A stretch of DNA of 64,000 nt. Source: Paraburkholderia lacunae. GTDB taxonomy: Bacteria > Pseudomonadota > Gammaproteobacteria > Burkholderiales > Burkholderiaceae. The DNA is taken from the NCBI RefSeq assembly GCF_003353175.1, contig NZ_QHKS01000003.1:310001-374000 (forward strand), read 5' to 3'. Of this stretch, positions 54,954 through 64,000 are shown piece after piece. The translations under genes and the position numbers were made by a program. Numbering within the stretch: position 1 is the stretch's first letter; each line of letters opens with the position of its first letter. Under the pieces are notes generated by a model, which saw nothing but the letters and a program-made list of their open reading frames with translations, was not told where the DNA came from and made no database searches.

Positions 54954-56525
54954 TCACGAAGAGCAACTGACTTCCAGCGAGCTTGCCCAATCCGGCGGCA
55001 ATCCCGCATACGCTTCGTGTTCCGGCTGCTCGTCGAATGGACGGCGCAGCACCGCCGCCAGACGTTCCACTTCGGAGAAGTCCTTCTCCTTGGCGCGGCG
55101 GATCGCTGTTTCCGCCAGGTGATTGCGAAGTACGAATTTGGGGTTCACACGGTTCATTGCAATGGCGCGCGCGGCGTCGTCGCGTGTTTCCTGCGACAGT
55201 CGCGCGCGGTAATCGTTCGCCCACGCATCGAAGGCTGCGCGCTCGAGGAACAGATCGCGCGCCGGCGCGTCGCCGCTCGCATCGTGCTTCGACAGACGCG
55301 CCAGATGGCGGAACGTCAGCGTGAAATCCGCACGGTTCGCGTGCATGATTTCGAACAGGCGATTGACCAGCGAAACGTCGTCGGATGCAGCGTCGCCGTC
55401 GCGTTCGATTTCGAGGCCGAGCTTCGCGCGCATGCGCCGCTCCAGCGCAGGCGCGAAACGGTCCTTGAAGCCGCCGAGCACGCGTTGCGCATCTTCGATC
55501 GCGTTGTCGCCGCGCACGCTTTCTTCGTGCTGTGCGCCGATGAGCGGCAGCAGGCCCTGCGCGAGGCAGAAGAGGTTCCAGTACGCGATCTGCGGCTGCA
55601 TCCGGTACGCGTAACGGCCTTGCGAGTCGGAGTGATTGCAGATGTAGCCGGCATCGAAGCCGTCCATGAAACCGAACGGGCCGTAGTCGATCGTGAGGCC
55701 CAGAATCGACATGTTGTCGGTGTTCATCACGCCGTGGCAGAAGCCGACCGCTTGCCATTCGACCATCAGGTCGGCCGTCGACAGCACCGCTTCGTTCAGC
55801 AGCGCGAGATACGGGTCGTCGGCTTCGCGGCAATGCGGATAGAAACGCTCGATGACATGATCGGCGAGCGCTCGCAGTGCGTCGGTGCGGTCGTTCGAAT
55901 AGAAATGTTCGAAGTGCCCGAAGCGCACGAAGCTCGGGGCCACGCGCGTGACCACCGCGGCGGTTTCGATTTCCTCGCGCCGCACCGGCTGGTCGGAGCC
56001 GATCACGCACAGCGCGCGGGTAGTTGGAATACCGAGGTGGTGCATCGCCTCGGAGCACAGATACTCGCGAATCGACGAACGCAGCACCGCGCGGCCGTCG
56101 CCCATGCGCGAATAGGGCGTGCGCCCCGCACCTTTGAGTTGCAGCTCGAAGCGTTGGCCGTCATGTTCGATCTCGCCGAGACCGAGCGCGCGGCCGTCGC
56201 CGAGCTGGCCGGCCCACACGCCGAACTGATGCCCCGAATACACCGACGCGTACGGCAGCGCCTCGGCCGGCCATTCACGCGTGGCGTTGCCGCAGAAGAG
56301 TTCGGCGAAGCCGGGATCGTTCTGGAGCCCGGGTTCCAAACCGAGCATCGCGGCGGTTTCCGCCGAGAAGCCGACGACGTACGGCGCACTGAGCGGCGCC
56401 GCGGGCAGGCGCGTCAGAAACGTGCTGCCGAGCCGCGCGAAGGCGCTTTCGGGCGAGGTGGCAAGAGCGTCGGAAAGAGCCGACAAGGGCCCGGATAGCC
56501 CTGCAATGCTTGGGGAAAACGACAT
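54954..56525 (-). CDS. selO: Protein adenylyltransferase SelO (YdiU family)
   Basis: A pseudokinase-fold enzyme that transfers AMP to protein Ser/Thr/Tyr and protects against oxidative stress. 523 residues. Key motifs: [45 protein letters not shown] (catalytic Asp region) and [11 protein letters not shown] (metal-binding Asp). The C-terminus ends Cys-Ser-Ser; in selenoprotein relatives this Cys position is selenocysteine, here an ordinary TGC codon. It is paired with msrB, consistent with a redox-stress role. Confidence 0.95.
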   Translation of the reverse strand: MSFSPSIAGLSGPLSALSDALATSPESAFARLGSTFLTRLPAAPLSAPYVVGFSAETAAMLGLEPGLQNDPGFAELFCGNATREWPAEALPYASVYSGHQFGVWAGQLGDGRALGLGEIEHDGQRFELQLKGAGRTPYSRMGDGRAVLRSSIREYLCSEAMHHLGIPTTRALCVIGSDQPVRREEIETAAVVTRVAPSFVRFGHFEHFYSNDRTDALRALADHVIERFYPHCREADDPYLALLNEAVLSTADLMVEWQAVGFCHGVMNTDNMSILGLTIDYGPFGFMDGFDAGYICNHSDSQGRYAYRMQPQIAYWNLFCLAQGLLPLIGAQHEESVRGDNAIEDAQRVLGGFKDRFAPALERRMRAKLGLEIERDGDAASDDVSLVNRLFEIMHANRADFTLTFRHLARLSKHDASGDAPARDLFLERAAFDAWANDYRARLSQETRDDAARAIAMNRVNPKFVLRNHLAETAIRRAKEKDFSEVERLAAVLRRPFDEQPEHEAYAGLPPDWASSLEVSCSS

Positions 56526-56711
56526 ATTGAGCGCCTCTGGATTAACCGATATTGTAAGTCCGCGCCCGCGGAGCTGCTGGCTGGCCTTTCCCCAGCGGCG
56601 CCCGCGTGCTGGGCGCCCCCGCCGAAGCCCCCCGCGGCACGTAGAAAAACGCAACCCCGCAAACCCATCGCAACCCCGATTGACGGAAACAAGGCGAGGA
56701 GACCTCTCTTT

Positions 56712-58388
56712 ATGACGACGCCGCTGCTTGGCCAGATGATGGACGTGCCGCTCACCGTGTCTTCGTTGCTCGCGCATGCCGCGCGGCATTTCGGCGACAC
56801 CGAGATCGTGTCGCGGCGTATCGAAGGCGACGTGCATCGCTACACCTATCGCGACTGCGAAAAGCGCGCGAAGCAGCTGGCGCAGGCGCTGATCGCGCTG
56901 GGCGTCGAACCCGGCGAGCGGGTCGCCACGCTGGCCTGGAACGGTTACCGGCACCTCGAAGCGTATTACGGCACCCCCGGCTTCGGCGCGGTGTGCCACA
57001 CGATCAATCCGCGCCTCTTTCCCGATCAGATCGCCTACATCGTCAATCACGCCGACGATGCGTACGTGCTGTTCGATACCACGTTCGCAGCGCTCGTCGA
57101 TTGTCTCGCGCCGCAGTGTCCGAAGGTGCGCGGCTGGATCGCACTCGCCGACGCAGCGCATCTGCCGAAGATGCAAACGCCCGTGCTCAGCTACGAGACG
57201 CTCGTCGCCGCGCAGGACGGCAACTACGCCTGGCCGCCGCTCGACGAACGCCAGGCGTCATACCTGTGCTATACGTCCGGCACCACCGGCAATCCCAAGG
57301 GCGCGCTGTATTCGCATCGCTCGACCGTGCTGCATGCGTTCGGCGCTTCGCTGCCCGACGCGATGAGCCTGTCCGCGCGCGACTCCGTGTTGCCGGTCGT
57401 GCCGATGTTCCATGTGAACGCATGGGGCATTCCGCACGCCGCGCCGCTGACCGGCGCGAAGCTGGTGTTTCCCGGCAAGGATCTCGACGGCAAATCGCTG
57501 TATGAGCTGATGGAAAACGAGCGTGTCACGTATTCGGCCGGCGTGCCCACCGTCTGGCTCGGCTTGCTCAACTACTTGCGCGAGGCAGGAGTGCGCTTTT
57601 CGTCGCTGAACCGCACGGTGATCGGCGGCTCCGCGTGTCCGCCGGCCATGTTGCGCACGTTTCAGGACGAATACGGCGTCGAAGTGATTCATGCATGGGG
57701 TATGACCGAGATGTCGCCGCTCGGCACCCTGTCGAAACTGACGTGGGAACAAAGCCAGCGCTCGCCGGACGAGCAGCGCAAACTGCGCGAAAAGCAGGGT
57801 CACGTGCTCTACGGCGTCGACATGAAAATCGTCGGCGACGATGGGCGCGATCTGCCGTGGGACGGCGTCGCGTTCGGCGATCTGCACGTGCGAGGGCCGT
57901 GGGTGATCGACCGGTATTTCCGCAAGGACGATTCGCCGCTGGTGGACGGCTGGTTTCCCACCGGCGACGTCGCCACCATCGACCAGGACAGCTTCCTGCA
58001 CATCACGGATCGCTCCAAGGACGTGATCAAGTCGGGCGGCGAATGGATCAGCTCGATCGATATCGAGAACGTCGCGATCGCGCATCCGGCGGTGGCGGAA
58101 GCGGCGTGCATCGCCTGCGCGCATCCGAAGTGGACCGAGCGGCCGCTGCTGGTGGTGGTCAAGCGCGCCGCTTTCGATGTGACGCGCGAAGAACTGCTCG
58201 CGTTCTATGACGGCAAGGTCGCCAAATGGTGGATTCCCGACGACGTCGTATTCGTCGACGAATTGCCGCACACGGCCACCGGCAAGCTGCAGAAACTCAA
58301 GCTGCGCGACCTCTTCCGCGACCACGTGCTGCCGTCCGCGCTCGCGGATGAAAAAGACTGTCCGCTTGCCAGGGGAAACCCCGTCTAA
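56712..58388 (+). CDS. Fatty-acid--CoA ligase (acyl-CoA synthetase)
   Basis: Activates fatty acids through an acyl-AMP intermediate; 558 residues of the ANL superfamily. AMP-binding motif [16 protein letters not shown], then the [13 protein letters not shown] (A5) core, [12 protein letters not shown] (A7), and the C-terminal lysine motif [16 protein letters not shown] (A10). GAGGAG precedes the ATG. It is the first of three same-strand genes of fatty-acid degradation. Its similarity pattern fits medium/long-chain ligases of the AlkK/FadD3-like group; exact chain length is not predictable. Confidence 0.92.
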   Translation: MTTPLLGQMMDVPLTVSSLLAHAARHFGDTEIVSRRIEGDVHRYTYRDCEKRAKQLAQALIALGVEPGERVATLAWNGYRHLEAYYGTPGFGAVCHTINPRLFPDQIAYIVNHADDAYVLFDTTFAALVDCLAPQCPKVRGWIALADAAHLPKMQTPVLSYETLVAAQDGNYAWPPLDERQASYLCYTSGTTGNPKGALYSHRSTVLHAFGASLPDAMSLSARDSVLPVVPMFHVNAWGIPHAAPLTGAKLVFPGKDLDGKSLYELMENERVTYSAGVPTVWLGLLNYLREAGVRFSSLNRTVIGGSACPPAMLRTFQDEYGVEVIHAWGMTEMSPLGTLSKLTWEQSQRSPDEQRKLREKQGHVLYGVDMKIVGDDGRDLPWDGVAFGDLHVRGPWVIDRYFRKDDSPLVDGWFPTGDVATIDQDSFLHITDRSKDVIKSGGEWISSIDIENVAIAHPAVAEAACIACAHPKWTERPLLVVVKRAAFDVTREELLAFYDGKVAKWWIPDDVVFVDELPHTATGKLQKLKLRDLFRDHVLPSALADEKDCPLARGNPV

Positions 58389-58530
58389 CGATAAATTGAA
58401 CGAGCGTGCTTTTTTGTGTATTCTGCCTGCTGACCCCGGAAAAGTCGGACACAAAGTTGGACAATGAGCCAACTCGATGAACCGGACGGGCGGCGCGTCA
58501 TGCGTCGCCTCATCGCATGGAGGCACGCAG

Positions 58531-60630
58531 ATGGCAGTGGACTACACGACTCATGACGGCGTGGCCGTCATCACGCTGAACAATCCCCCCGTAAACGGCC
58601 TCGGCCTCTCGACGCGAGCCGGTATCGTCGAAGGGATCGAGCGCGCGCAGAACGATCCGGCCATCAAGGCGATCGTGCTGACGGGCGCGGGCAAAGCCTT
58701 CTCGGGCGGCGCCGACATCATCGAATTCAATACGCCCAAGGCCACCCAGGAGCCGACGCTCGCCACGGTCATCAAGACTGTCGAGGGCAGCGCGAAGCCG
58801 GTGGTCGCGGCGATTCACAGCGTCGCGATGGGCGGCGGTCTGGAACTGGCGCTCGGCGCGCATTACCGCATCGCCGCACCCGGCGCGCAGATCGCGCTGC
58901 CGGAAGTGAAGCTCGGCATCCTGCCGGGCGCGGGCGGCACGCAGCGTCTGCCCCGTGCGATCGGCCTCGAAGCGGCGCTCAACATGATCGTCTCCGGCGC
59001 GCCGGTGATGTCGGAGAAGTTGGCCCATTCCGGGCTGGCCGACTCGGGTCTGTTCGACGAAGTCGTCGAAGGCGATCTGGCCGAAGCGGCGCTCGCGTTT
59101 GCCCGCAAGGTCGGCGCGAAAGAAGGCCCGCATCCCAAGGTGCGCGAGCGCAAGATCGAACATCCCAATGCGGCCGGTTTTATCCAGTTCGCACGCAATA
59201 GCGTCGCGGCTGTGGCGAAAAATTTCCCGGCGCCGCAGAAATGTATCGACGCCGTGGAAGCAGGCGTGCAGAACGGTTTCGACAAGGGGCTCGCGTTCGA
59301 GCGCGAATGTTTCATCGCGCTCGTGCAAACGCCCGAGAGCCGCGCGCTGCGTCATGCGTTCTTCGGCGAACGCGCGGCGAGCAAGATCCCCGATGTGCCG
59401 TCCGATACGCCGGTGCGCGACATCAGGCAGGTCGCCGTGATCGGCGCCGGCACGATGGGCGGCGGCATCGCGATGAACTTCATCAATGCGGGTATTCCGG
59501 TCACGCTGCTGGAAACGAAGCAGGAGGCGCTCGAGCGCGGGCTGGCTACGATCCGCAAGAACTACGAAGCCACGGTCAAGAAGGGCAAGCTCAAGCCCGA
59601 GGCGCTCGAACAGCGCATGGCGCTGATCACGCCCACGCTCTCCTACGACGATCTGAAGAACGCCGACCTGATCGTCGAAGCCGTGTTCGAGGAACTCGGC
59701 GTGAAGGAGCAGGTGTTCAAGCGTCTCGATGAGATCGCGAAACCCGGCGCGATCCTGGCGTCGAATACCTCGACTTTGGACGTCGACAAGATCGCGGCCT
59801 TCACGAGGCGTGCGCAGGACGTGGTCGGCATGCACTTCTTCAGCCCGGCCAACGTGATGAAGCTGCTCGAAGTCGTGCGCGGCAAGGAAACGGCGAAAGA
59901 CGTGCTCGCCACCGTCATGCAACTAGCGAAGAAGATCAGGAAGACCGCGGTCGTCTCGGGCGTGTGCGACGGCTTTATCGGCAACCGGATGATCGAGCAG
60001 TACGTCCGCCAGGCGCTCTTCATGCTCGAAGAGGGCGCGCTGCCCGCGCAGGTGGACAAGGCCATCGAGAAGTTCGGCTTCGCGATGGGGCCGTTCCGCA
60101 TGAGCGACCTGGCGGGTAACGACATCGGCTGGGCGATTCGCAAGCGCCGCTATCTGGAACATCCTGACATGCACTATTCGAAGATCGCCGACCGTCTGTG
60201 CGAGACGGGGCGTTTCGGTCAGAAGACCGGCGGCGGCTGGTACGACTACAAGGCGGGCGACCGCACCGCGTATCCGTCGAAGGTGGTCGACGAGATGATC
60301 GCCGCTTACTCGAAGGAAACTCACGCTGAGCGCCGCAAGATCAGCGACGAGGAAATCGTCGAACGCCTCGTGTTCGCGCTCGTGAACGAAGGCGCGAAGA
60401 TTCTCGAAGAGGGCATTGCGTCGAAAGCGTCGGACATCGACATGGTCTATCTGACCGGCTACGGCTTCCCGCTCCATCGCGGCGGTCCGATGCTGTATGC
60501 GGACACGGTCGGCCTTTACAACGTGGAGCGCGCGATTCGCCGCTATGCGTCGCGGCCGAATGGCGATGCGTGGCAGCTGGCGCCGAGCATTGAGGAACTG
60601 GCGGCGAAGGGCCGTGGTTTTAATGGCTGA
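58531..60630 (+). CDS. Bifunctional enoyl-CoA hydratase / 3-hydroxyacyl-CoA dehydrogenase (FadJ-like)
   Basis: Carries out two beta-oxidation steps. 699 residues: an N-terminal crotonase domain (VITLNNPPVNGLGL; GAGKAFSGGADIIEF; AMGGGLELALGAHYR; KLGILPGAGGTQRLPRAIG, about 1-190). An NAD-binding dehydrogenase domain follows (VIGAGTMGGGIAMNFINAG, GAGTMG at 305-310; SNTSTLDVDKIA; VGMHFFSPANVMKLLEVVRG), then a C-terminal helical domain. GGAGG precedes ATG 58531. The thiolase gene follows after a gap filled with hairpin repeats. The 142 bases upstream include AACGAGCGTG, a near-palindrome that might be a fatty-acid regulator site. Confidence 0.94.
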   Translation: MAVDYTTHDGVAVITLNNPPVNGLGLSTRAGIVEGIERAQNDPAIKAIVLTGAGKAFSGGADIIEFNTPKATQEPTLATVIKTVEGSAKPVVAAIHSVAMGGGLELALGAHYRIAAPGAQIALPEVKLGILPGAGGTQRLPRAIGLEAALNMIVSGAPVMSEKLAHSGLADSGLFDEVVEGDLAEAALAFARKVGAKEGPHPKVRERKIEHPNAAGFIQFARNSVAAVAKNFPAPQKCIDAVEAGVQNGFDKGLAFERECFIALVQTPESRALRHAFFGERAASKIPDVPSDTPVRDIRQVAVIGAGTMGGGIAMNFINAGIPVTLLETKQEALERGLATIRKNYEATVKKGKLKPEALEQRMALITPTLSYDDLKNADLIVEAVFEELGVKEQVFKRLDEIAKPGAILASNTSTLDVDKIAAFTRRAQDVVGMHFFSPANVMKLLEVVRGKETAKDVLATVMQLAKKIRKTAVVSGVCDGFIGNRMIEQYVRQALFMLEEGALPAQVDKAIEKFGFAMGPFRMSDLAGNDIGWAIRKRRYLEHPDMHYSKIADRLCETGRFGQKTGGGWYDYKAGDRTAYPSKVVDEMIAAYSKETHAERRKISDEEIVERLVFALVNEGAKILEEGIASKASDIDMVYLTGYGFPLHRGGPMLYADTVGLYNVERAIRRYASRPNGDAWQLAPSIEELAAKGRGFNG

Positions 60631-60634
60631 CGGG

Positions 60635-60670
60635 GCTGAGCGGGCTGAGTCCGCTGAGTCGGCTGAGTCG
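60635..60670 (+). repeat. Four tandem 9-bp repeats after the fadJ-like gene
   Basis: GCTGAG starts at 60635, 60644, 60653 and 60662, each followed by three variable bases (CGG, TCC, TCG, TCG). The run begins five bases after the stop codon and is a small minisatellite likely to vary in copy number. Confidence 0.75.
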
Positions 60671-60772
60671 GCCGCCCGGCAGAAAATGAGTGAAACGAGT
60701 GGGTGGCGCGGCCGAGCGAAAACGCCGGCGCGCCGTCATCGACCTCTGGAAGCACCAGCCAACTTGTATGGG

Positions 60773-60804
60773 ACCGGAGTAGGCGCTAAAGCGCCAACTC
60801 CGGT
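60773..60804. repeat. Hairpin repeat, copy 1
   Basis: ACCGGAGT (60773-60780) A GGCGCT AA AGCGCC A ACTCCGGT (60797-60804): nested perfect inverted repeats making a 32-base hairpin. A 41-base block around it (60768-60808) is identical to the block around copy 3. Confidence 0.85.
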
Positions 60805-60816
60805 CGACCGCTGCGG

Positions 60817-60850
60817 GCCTGGAGTAAGTGCTGAAGCACTAACTCCAGGC
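60817..60850. repeat. Hairpin repeat, copy 2 (diverged, compensated)
   Basis: GCCTGGAGT (60817-60825) A AGTGCT GA AGCACT A ACTCCAGGC (60842-60850). It keeps the same plan as copies 1 and 3, but both arms are changed together so that pairing is preserved. Confidence 0.85.
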
Positions 60851-60864
60851 AACCTCAGCATGGG

Positions 60865-60896
60865 ACCGGAGTAGGCGCTAAAGCGCCAACTCCGGT
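60865..60896. repeat. Hairpin repeat, copy 3
   Basis: Identical over 32 bases to copy 1, and over 41 bases including flanks (60860-60900). It ends 17 bases before the thiolase ATG, so in mRNA it would stand just ahead of the AGGAG ribosome site at 60903-60907. Confidence 0.85.
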
Positions 60897-60913
60897 CGAC
60901 ACAGGAGACTTGC

Positions 60914-62092
60914 ATGACTGACGCTGTAATCGTATCGACTGCCCGTACGGGTCTCGCCAAATCATGGCGCGGCGGATTCAACATGACGCACGGCGCGACC
61001 CTCGGCGGGCACGTGACGCAGGCCGCCGTCGAGCGCGCGAAGCTCGACCCGGCGCGCGTCGAAGACGTGATCATGGGCTGCGCGAATCCGGAAGGCGCGA
61101 CGGGCATGAACATCGCGCGGCAGATCGCGCTGCGCGCCGGTTTGCCGGTCAGCGTGCCAGGCATGACGGTGAACCGTTTCTGCTCGTCGGGTTTGCAGAC
61201 CATCGCACTCGCCGCGCAACGTGTGATCGCCGGTGAAGGCGACGTGTTCGTCGCGGGCGGCGTGGAATCGATCTCGTGCGTGCAGAACGAGATGAACCGC
61301 CACATGCTCACTGAAGGCTGGCTCAGCCAGAACAAGCCGGAAATCTACTGGTCGATGTTGCAGACGGCCGAGAACGTCGCGAAGCGCTACTCGATTTCGA
61401 AGGAGCGCCAGGACGAATACGGCGTGCGCTCGCAGCAGCGCGCCGCGGCCGCGCTCGAAGCCGGCAGGTTCAAGGACGAAATCGTTCCGCTGACGGTGCT
61501 CGCCGGCGTCGCCGACAAAGCGACAGGACGTCTCTACACGAAGGAAGTGACGGTCAGCAGCGATGAAGGCATTCGCGCCGACACGACGCTCGAAGGCGTG
61601 TCGAAGATCCGCACGGCGCTGCCGGGCGGCGTGATTACCGCGGGCAATGCGAGCCAGTTCTCGGACGGCGCGTCGGCTTGCGTCGTGATGAACGCAAAGG
61701 TTGCGGAGCGCGAAGGTTTGCAGCCGCTCGGTATTTTCCGCGGCTTCGCGGTGGCCGGTTGCGAGCCGGACGAGATGGGTATCGGCCCGGTGTTCGCGGT
61801 GCCGAAGCTGCTCAGGCAAGCGGGTCTCAAGGTCGAGGACATCGACCTGTGGGAGCTGAACGAAGCGTTTGCGGTGCAGGTGCTGTATTGCGCCGACAAG
61901 CTCGGTATTCCGCACGACCGTCTGAACGTGAACGGCGGCGCGATTGCGGTCGGTCATCCTTATGGCGTATCCGGTGCGCGTTTGACCGGCCATGCGTTGA
62001 TCGAAGGCAAGCGGCGCGGCGCGAAGCTGGTCGTCGTGACGATGTGCATCGGCGGCGGGCAGGGCGCGGCGGGCCTGTTCGAAGTGGTTTGA
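60914..62092 (+). CDS. Acetyl-CoA C-acyltransferase (thiolase)
   Basis: Performs the last step of beta-oxidation, thiolytic cleavage of 3-ketoacyl-CoA. 392 residues with all catalytic residues: Cys90 (NRFCSSGLQ), His348 ([12 protein letters not shown]) and Cys378 (MCIGGGQG). AGGAG lies 6 bases before the ATG. It would pair functionally with the FadJ-like fusion upstream. The stop abuts the stop of the convergent lipoprotein gene (TGATCA), with no terminator between. Confidence 0.95.
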   Translation: MTDAVIVSTARTGLAKSWRGGFNMTHGATLGGHVTQAAVERAKLDPARVEDVIMGCANPEGATGMNIARQIALRAGLPVSVPGMTVNRFCSSGLQTIALAAQRVIAGEGDVFVAGGVESISCVQNEMNRHMLTEGWLSQNKPEIYWSMLQTAENVAKRYSISKERQDEYGVRSQQRAAAALEAGRFKDEIVPLTVLAGVADKATGRLYTKEVTVSSDEGIRADTTLEGVSKIRTALPGGVITAGNASQFSDGASACVVMNAKVAEREGLQPLGIFRGFAVAGCEPDEMGIGPVFAVPKLLRQAGLKVEDIDLWELNEAFAVQVLYCADKLGIPHDRLNVNGGAIAVGHPYGVSGARLTGHALIEGKRRGAKLVVVTMCIGGGQGAAGLFEVV

Positions 62093-62596
62093 TCAAGGCA
62101 AAGCGATTCCCGACGCGGGCAGACTCAACGTACCCCGATCGATGAAACGCGTAGCGCCTGTGAAGCCGTCGGCGAGCTTGCCGCGCAAGACGTACGGAAT
62201 CTGCCCGGATTGCGCTGAGTCGGCGAATGCGAAGGCCTGGCGAACGGCGGCGAAGGCGGGCACCGTCAGCGGCACATCGACCACGGTTTCGCCGAAGCGC
62301 GGCACGGTGCCGCTCTGATCGCTGACGCCGCTCGCGAACAGCTTGCCGTTCAGTTCGAGGTCGAGCGAGACGCCGGTATAGGCGACGGCGGATTCGTTGG
62401 GATTCTGTACGCGCAGTTTGACGTTGAAGCGCATCTCGAGGCCCTGGCCATCGATCGGCTCGATGCCCGCCACGCTCACGCGCAGCGGGTCGCCGCCAAA
62501 GAGACCCGCGCAACCGTTGAGCGTCAGCGTGACGACGGCGAGGATCGCGGCCAGCAGGGTGGGGCGGCCGGACAGCAGCGCGCGAAAGAAGGACAT
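62093..62596 (-). CDS. LEA type 2-family lipoprotein
   Basis: A 167-residue exported lipoprotein: signal peptide with lipobox LNGC (Cys at about residue 29), then an LEA-2/WHy-type beta domain (LEMRFNVKLRVQNPNESAVAYTGVSLDLELNGKLFASGV, typical NPN motif). These domains are found in stress-linked envelope proteins; a specific role is not known. ATG 62596 has GAGGTG upstream and is preferred to GTG 62605. Its stop touches the thiolase stop. Confidence 0.87.
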   Translation of the reverse strand: MSFFRALLSGRPTLLAAILAVVTLTLNGCAGLFGGDPLRVSVAGIEPIDGQGLEMRFNVKLRVQNPNESAVAYTGVSLDLELNGKLFASGVSDQSGTVPRFGETVVDVPLTVPAFAAVRQAFAFADSAQSGQIPYVLRGKLADGFTGATRFIDRGTLSLPASGIALP

Positions 62597-62683
62597 GACC
62601 GGCACCTCGAAGGAAGCGGGTTAGGTCATGCATTGTACCGGCCGGTTTTGCGGCCGAAGAGCAGGGGCAAGCCGGGCTACGTA

Positions 62684-63055
62684 TCAAGCCGGGCTGCGCA
62701 GCAGGATTCTGACCAGGTTGGACAGGCTGCGCGCGATCTGACGGATGAAGCCGTTGTTTTCAGGCCGCTGCGGTTGAACAAGGAACGCCGCCGCGCGTGG
62801 GAGTGCCGCGCTGATCGACACGACGCCGCGCTGTGGCGTGACGTATTGCTCGCCTTCATGCACGGTGATCCACGTGGGCATGACGGTGTCGCCCAACCAC
62901 GCCAGCGAATGGTCGCGAAAGCCGAGTTGCAGATTGCCTTCGACGGCCACGATCGAGGTTTGCTCCCGCAGTTCGAGCAGGGTCACCTGACCGGCGCGAA
63001 GGCGTGAACTGGCGGTTTCGCGAGGCAAGGAGGCGCGGGATTGAAGGGCAGGCAT
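62684..63055 (-). CDS. DUF2917 domain protein
   Basis: A 123-residue small protein with the DUF2917 pattern (LRAGQVTLLELREQTSIVAVEGNLQLGFRDH, then HEGEQYVTPQRGVVSISA), a cupin-like beta fold of unknown function. The C-terminal end is basic and hydrophobic. In Burkholderiales such genes often stand next to MocR-type regulators, as here, where a divergent one starts 178 bases away. The function is unknown. Confidence 0.78.
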   Translation of the reverse strand: MPALQSRASLPRETASSRLRAGQVTLLELREQTSIVAVEGNLQLGFRDHSLAWLGDTVMPTWITVHEGEQYVTPQRGVVSISAALPRAAAFLVQPQRPENNGFIRQIARSLSNLVRILLRSPA

Positions 63056-63233
63056 GATCGATTCCTTTAAACCGTTTTCATGCCATCAAGCTTATGGAGT
63101 CCTTCGACGTGACAACAGCCGCAGCCATCCGCGATGTGAACCGGTACAGCCGAAGATTTTCGCATGCTGTATCGGTCGCAATCGCGGTGATGTGTATCTG
63201 TTGCGGCGTGCAAACAGTCCGCACCATCGGCTC

Positions 63234-64000
63234 ATGACCCATTCGACCCTCACGCCTGAAGCGCCGCAAGACAGCTTGCCTCTCGACAGCCGGCTTCCGG
63301 ATGGCCGGCCTCATGAGAGCCCGTCTCCGGATGGCCGTCCCCCGGAAGGCCTTCCCCCGGAAGGCCGGCGCCCAGAAGGCCGGCCCCCAGAAAGCCGCCC
63401 TCTCTATATCCAACTGGCCGATCAATACCGTCGCGCGATCGACACCGGCGTGCTGCGACCGGGCGACCGCATGCCGTCGATGCGCGCGTTCATGCAGCGC
63501 CACGGCGTGAGCCTGTCGACGGCGACCGAGAGCTATCGCGCGCTGGAACGCGCCGCGTTGATCGACGCCCGTCCGCGCGCCGGTTATTTCGTGCGCGCTC
63601 CTCTGACGGCGGCCTTGCCCGCGGCGAGCGAGCCCGACCTCGCGGTCGCGCCAGGCGGCGCGCAGTTCGTCGGCATCCACTCGGCCATTTCAGCGATCGT
63701 GTCGAAATTCCAGCGCTATCCCGACGCGCTGAATCTGGGTGGGGCCACCGCTTCCCCCGATCTCTACCCCACCGACGCGTTGCAGAAAGCCGCATTGCGC
63801 GCATTACGCCGCCGCCCGACCTTGCTCACCGCCGCCGGCCACGACCAGGGCGATCCGGCATTGCGCGCGATCATCGCGCGCCGGGCGCTCGACGCCGGCA
63901 TCCAGATCGGCGCCGACGCTGTGATCATGACCCACGGCGGCATCGAAGCAGTGAACCTCGCGTTGCGCGCGGTGACCCAACCCGGCGACACGGTCGCGGT
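63234..64000 (+). CDS. MocR-family regulator with GntR and aminotransferase-like domains (3' cut by window edge)
   Basis: Open from ATG 63234 through the window end without a stop (255 codons). The N-terminal 50 residues are a degenerate repeat of P-E/D-G-R-P units encoded by a 15-bp tandem pattern (about 63290-63395). A GntR winged helix follows (PLYIQLADQYRRAIDTGVLRPGDRMPSMRAFMQRHGVSLSTATESYRALE). The beginning of a fold-type I aminotransferase-like domain comes next (DALNLGGATASPDLYP, AGHDQGDPALRAIIARR, MTHGGIEAVNLAL). It is divergent from the DUF2917 gene, its likely target. Confidence 0.9.
   Translation, partial: MTHSTLTPEAPQDSLPLDSRLPDGRPHESPSPDGRPPEGLPPEGRRPEGRPPESRPLYIQLADQYRRAIDTGVLRPGDRMPSMRAFMQRHGVSLSTATESYRALERAALIDARPRAGYFVRAPLTAALPAASEPDLAVAPGGAQFVGIHSAISAIVSKFQRYPDALNLGGATASPDLYPTDALQKAALRALRRRPTLLTAAGHDQGDPALRAIIARRALDAGIQIGADAVIMTHGGIEAVNLALRAVTQPGDTVA

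Noticed and set aside
54954..54965. Selenocysteine in the SelO C-terminus
   Set aside because: The codon is TGC (Cys), not TGA, and there is no sign of a selenocysteine insertion element.
60768..60900. Possible CRISPR array
   Set aside because: There are only three copies, each a full hairpin. The middle one is diverged, the spacing is irregular, and there are no cas genes. It fits REP-like hairpin repeats.

Overview
This is a high-GC chromosomal window whose gene content and order (clpX, lon, HU, tRNA-Val(UAC); tRNA-Asp(GUC), ppiD, tesA/ybbA, pgi, nnr, purL, parvulin-bolA-yciB-msrB-selO, beta-oxidation genes) point to Burkholderia sensu lato, most probably Paraburkholderia. That assignment rests on synteny and codon use that I recognise, not on a database search. 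No rRNA, CRISPR array, integrase or intact insertion sequence was seen.

Layout. 1-4.6 kb is the conserved proteolysis/nucleoid block: the C-terminal part of clpX, lon, an HU gene and tRNA-Val. 4.6-37.7 kb is a variable block lying between hupB/tRNA-Val and tRNA-Asp/ppiD, genes that are neighbours in many proteobacteria. It carries in order: a TetR-controlled NodT-EmrA-EmrB drug efflux operon; an NDH-2-like flavoprotein; a LysR regulator; a MocR regulator divergent from a cyanase / DJ-1 / cupin trio; a GntR-controlled DASS anion permease with a DUF3604 metal-hydrolase-like protein; an SsuABC-type sulfonate/taurine/nitrate importer; a DUF2844-DUF3443 secreted pair; a divergent pair of operons with an NtaA/DszA-type flavin monooxygenase, two SfnB/DszC-type flavoproteins and a complete sugar-type ABC importer; and a GlxA-family AraC regulator. 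Two gene remnants (a DppA-type C-terminus and a LysR C-terminus) show turnover here.

37.7-64 kb is mostly core genome: tRNA-Asp, ppiD, a tesA/ybbA pair with overlapping divergent start codons, pgi, nnr, a DadA-like oxidase, purL, a parvulin/BolA/YciB/MsrB/SelO group, and a fatty-acid degradation run (acyl-CoA synthetase, FadJ-like fusion, thiolase). It ends with a LEA-type lipoprotein, a DUF2917 protein and the start of a MocR regulator that runs off the window.

How it fits together. The variable block reads as a collection of scavenging and detoxification modules, each with its own regulator: efflux (TetR), cyanate and perhaps isonitrile (MocR), an unknown anion (GntR) and organosulfur compounds. 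The most promising undescribed system is the organosulfur locus at 26.9-35.3 kb, where an RbsABC-like importer is interleaved with desulfurisation-type flavoenzymes. Other notable items are a pepsin-like aspartic protease signature in the DUF3443 lipoprotein, a tandem repeat inserted in frame in purL, and a cluster of three hairpin repeats between the fadJ-like and thiolase genes.
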